A stretch of DNA of 60,000 nucleotides, from the NCBI RefSeq assembly GCF_964355755.1, contig NC_092676.1:19762288-19822287 (forward strand), written 5' to 3'. This stretch comes from Antedon mediterranea. Its lineage: Eukaryota > Echinodermata > Crinoidea > Comatulida > Antedonidae. Positions 57,465-60,000 of the stretch are shown piece by piece. Each line of letters begins with the position of its first letter. The stretch's first letter is position 1. The translations under genes were made by a program, and so were the position numbers. The notes beneath the pieces are model-generated. The model worked only from the letters and a program-made list of their open reading frames with translations. It did no database searches and was not told the DNA's origin.

Positions 57465-58814
57465 ACCGAATCGTCTTGTCATTTTCAATACATCATCACA
57501 TAGTTATCTTCAAAATAATCATTATCTGTAATCATTCTATAAATCATCATCGTCGTCGATGGTCAGTGACACCCTAAAAATCCATAAACAGACAATTTTA
57601 CGCACTTGTTTAAAAACGCGTTAAACATGGTTTGTGTGACGCGCTAGCAATGGTGTCTTTTGTGCGTCACTGACAATATAAAATGTGTGGTTGAAATGAA
57701 ACGACAGGAGTATAGGAAACCATCGGTTTTAGTACAATTTATTACGTTTAAGTCCCGGTTGAAGCAGGTTAATATGCTTATCGAAAAACGTATATCACAC
57801 AACACAAATGCCTTACTCAAATCCTATATATGCCTATATGAATTAGATTGTACATGAATATCTGTATATAAATTCTTTACGTTAAACCATTTACGAATAC
57901 GTATTGGTAATGACTAATGGTTAGTGGTTGCTTGGAGTACTGAATTCATATAGAATTTATATACAGATAGTTAATATAAAAACTTTTTTTTTCTGATTTA
58001 TTGGATTCAAGACAGGACCACAATGCAAAGTACATTTTCTTTTACCTGATTGTGTAATCCTGTATAAAGATGTTGTTAAATAGATAAAATAAAAACCAGA
58101 TGAAAACATTTTGTGAAATAAATGTAGGCCTATTAATTAACCACAATTAAATTAATACAATATTTTATCAGGGCTCATGTGTTATTTTCAGCCAGTTTCT
58201 TCTTGTTTTTTTTTATCATCATACAGTACTAATTTTGCGTTGTTCTTTTACATTCAAATACACATATGTTAACTTTATTTTAATTGTCCTTACATATTTT
58301 TCGCAACTTAATTTCATATAGGCCTGTAGTATAGTTCAATCTCATAACTGTGTAAAAAAACCTATGCAAATGAGTGGTGACTATACATTAATGTTCAGTA
58401 AGGTTTGAAAAGCTGATAAACTAAAGAAACTGACCACAAACTCTGTGCCTTAACCATAAAATATGCCATTTTCTTAACGCACAAATGGCTTCAGGAAAGA
58501 CTTGGCTTCTTTCTTCTAATTATTTTAATACCTTTCATTAGTCAAAATTACGAACAATGAATACTAATTCCGATATCAATTAACAATATCGAAAAGCTTA
58601 GGCCTATTTCTTAATATCATTTATTCACGTTAAAATATTTTTTTTAAATATAATATTATAAGCATATCTGATAAAAATATATTTTTTTAAAAAACAAGAC
58701 GTCATGTCGACCTATTATAACGCATCGAAAAATCTGTTTTTGTGAATACAGTAGGCCTACTACAATAATGCATTTTGTTTGACCGAGTATAAATCCAGCT
58801 TAAGCTCCTTCACT
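57465..58814. other. Intergenic DNA, no gene seen
   Basis: AT-rich with no supported exon. Confidence 0.4.
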
Positions 58815-59369
58815 ACTTGAATCCAACTAGGACGCAACGCAAGGACGTAATCGCAACGTAATAAATAACCACAAGCGACGGAATCCAAGTATCATGCGAA
58901 CGTAGCTTAAAACAAAGCTTGGTTCCCATTATGATACAACGCAAGGACGTAAGCGCAACGTAAAGCGTGGTTCCCACTAGCGACGCAACACAAGGACGTA
59001 ACGCAACGCAAGTGAATTGACCAATCACAAGCGATGGCCTATTTGCTTGTGATTGCTAACTGTCTATAACTTCGCTTGTCATTGGTTAAAACGCTTGAGT
59101 TGCGTTTACGTCCTTGCGTTACGTTCTAGTGGGAACCAAGCTTAAGTGATTTGACCAATCACAAGCGACGGAATCCGAGGCTCAATGTGAACGTAGCTTA
59201 AATTAAAGTTTGCTTCCCACTAGGACGCACCGAAAAGACGTAAGCGCAATGTGAGTGACCAATCACAAGCGATGGATTATTCGAACTGGCGTTTGTAATT
59301 AGTCAACTCAATTGCGAATGCGTTGCGCGTACTTCCTTGCGTTGCATTTCTAGTGGGAACCAAGCTTAG
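58815..59369. mobile_element. Cluster of nested family B MITEs
   Basis: GTTCCCACTAGxGACGCAACGC-type ends occur at about 58975 and 59215, with diverged ones at 58822 and 58918. Inverted ends GTTCTAGTGGGAACCAAGCT and TTTCTAGTGGGAACCAAGCT are at 59121-59143 and 59348-59367. GACCAATCACAAGCGA is present three times. One complete copy (58968-59144) is flanked by pieces of at least two more, so elements inserted into or beside each other. Confidence 0.8.
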
Positions 59370-60000
59370 TGATCGTAGGTGGATAAAGCATATATCTGGT
59401 GTGAACTGTCAAAGAGGCTTATAAAAAGATAAGGCACTTCATGGATATGTTTTTCATAGTATATTCTATGTTTACATTATATTGTTTTGTGTCTATATAG
59501 ATTGCAGTACCTGTGTTCACACATCACGCACTACCTGGAACTGTAGGCCTACTTCCGTATATGCCTATAAATTAAAGAACCGTATAATACTTTCCTTTGT
59601 GTTGCAATGCTTAGAGGAAATACATTATATAACATTGTACATAAGGTTAGATTGGTCATCATAATTCCATCCTTTGGCAATAATTATGTATTAGAATTAG
59701 TATAGAAATTAATCCTTTAAAAAACCTTCAGCACATTAGATATTACATTTCTACAGTTTAAAATGAACAATCTATATACCATTTGCTAATTTTTCTCCGA
59801 ACCATCGTTTTCAATTATGTCTCAAATTAACATGAAAAATGTTAATAAAACGAAAAACCTTTTCGTCAAAATATTCGATGAAAGAAAATGCATAATGCAT
59901 GTTTTCATGTATAGAATACCAAGTAGGCTACCTTAGATCAATAATAATATTATGCGTTATTTTGCAGCTGATCTGCTGTGTTACCTCACACCACTTACCG
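59370..60000. other. Intergenic DNA to the window end, no gene seen
   Basis: AT-rich with no credible ORF or RNA gene. Confidence 0.4.

Overview
The window is AT-rich animal genomic DNA with sparse, intron-containing genes and many short DNA-transposon derivatives. Both recognisable protein genes are animal families with GT-AG introns, and the tRNA genes and the tRNA-derived SINE are eukaryotic. The octamer TAGGCCTA and close variants recur throughout. A marine invertebrate deuterostome, possibly an echinoderm, is my guess; nothing in the sequence proves the phylum.

Layout. From 1 to 10.5 kb there is no gene, only dispersed repeats: a LINE 3' tail, three copies of a palindromic MITE (family A), two nearly identical 606-bp repeats 3.2 kb apart, and a tRNA-derived SINE. 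At 10.6-11.4 kb sits a compact gene with CCAAT and TATA elements. It encodes an unrecognised 102-residue basic protein carrying two copies of a motif ending CAGWxLTHGHR. From 11.4 to 29.9 kb there are: a Harbinger-like element with a Myb/SANT-like ORF remnant, an 862-bp terminal-inverted-repeat element, a cruciform-prone palindrome cluster, two tandem tRNA-Val(AAC) loci, a 22-copy 44-bp minisatellite, and a 1.84-kb long-TIR element inserted inside a family A MITE.

Genes. ZUP1 (ZUFSP), a K63-ubiquitin-specific deubiquitinase, lies on the minus strand at about 29.9-34.3 kb. Six coding exons could be assembled with consistent phases and all catalytic residues are present; the terminal exon is uncertain. 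An SLC22-type organic cation transporter lies on the minus strand from 40.7 to 48.1 kb. Eight exons join without a phase break, and only the first exon with the initiator is missing. Several repeat families sit in its introns.

From 48.1 to 60 kb I see no gene. This stretch holds a second Harbinger-like copy, a 1-kb ATC-rich minisatellite of 27-bp period, a LINE tail, and clusters of a second palindromic MITE (family B).

The genes do not form an obvious functional unit. The interest of the window lies in the small two-repeat protein gene and in the nesting and internal amplification of MITEs. I did not find a convincing new multi-gene system.
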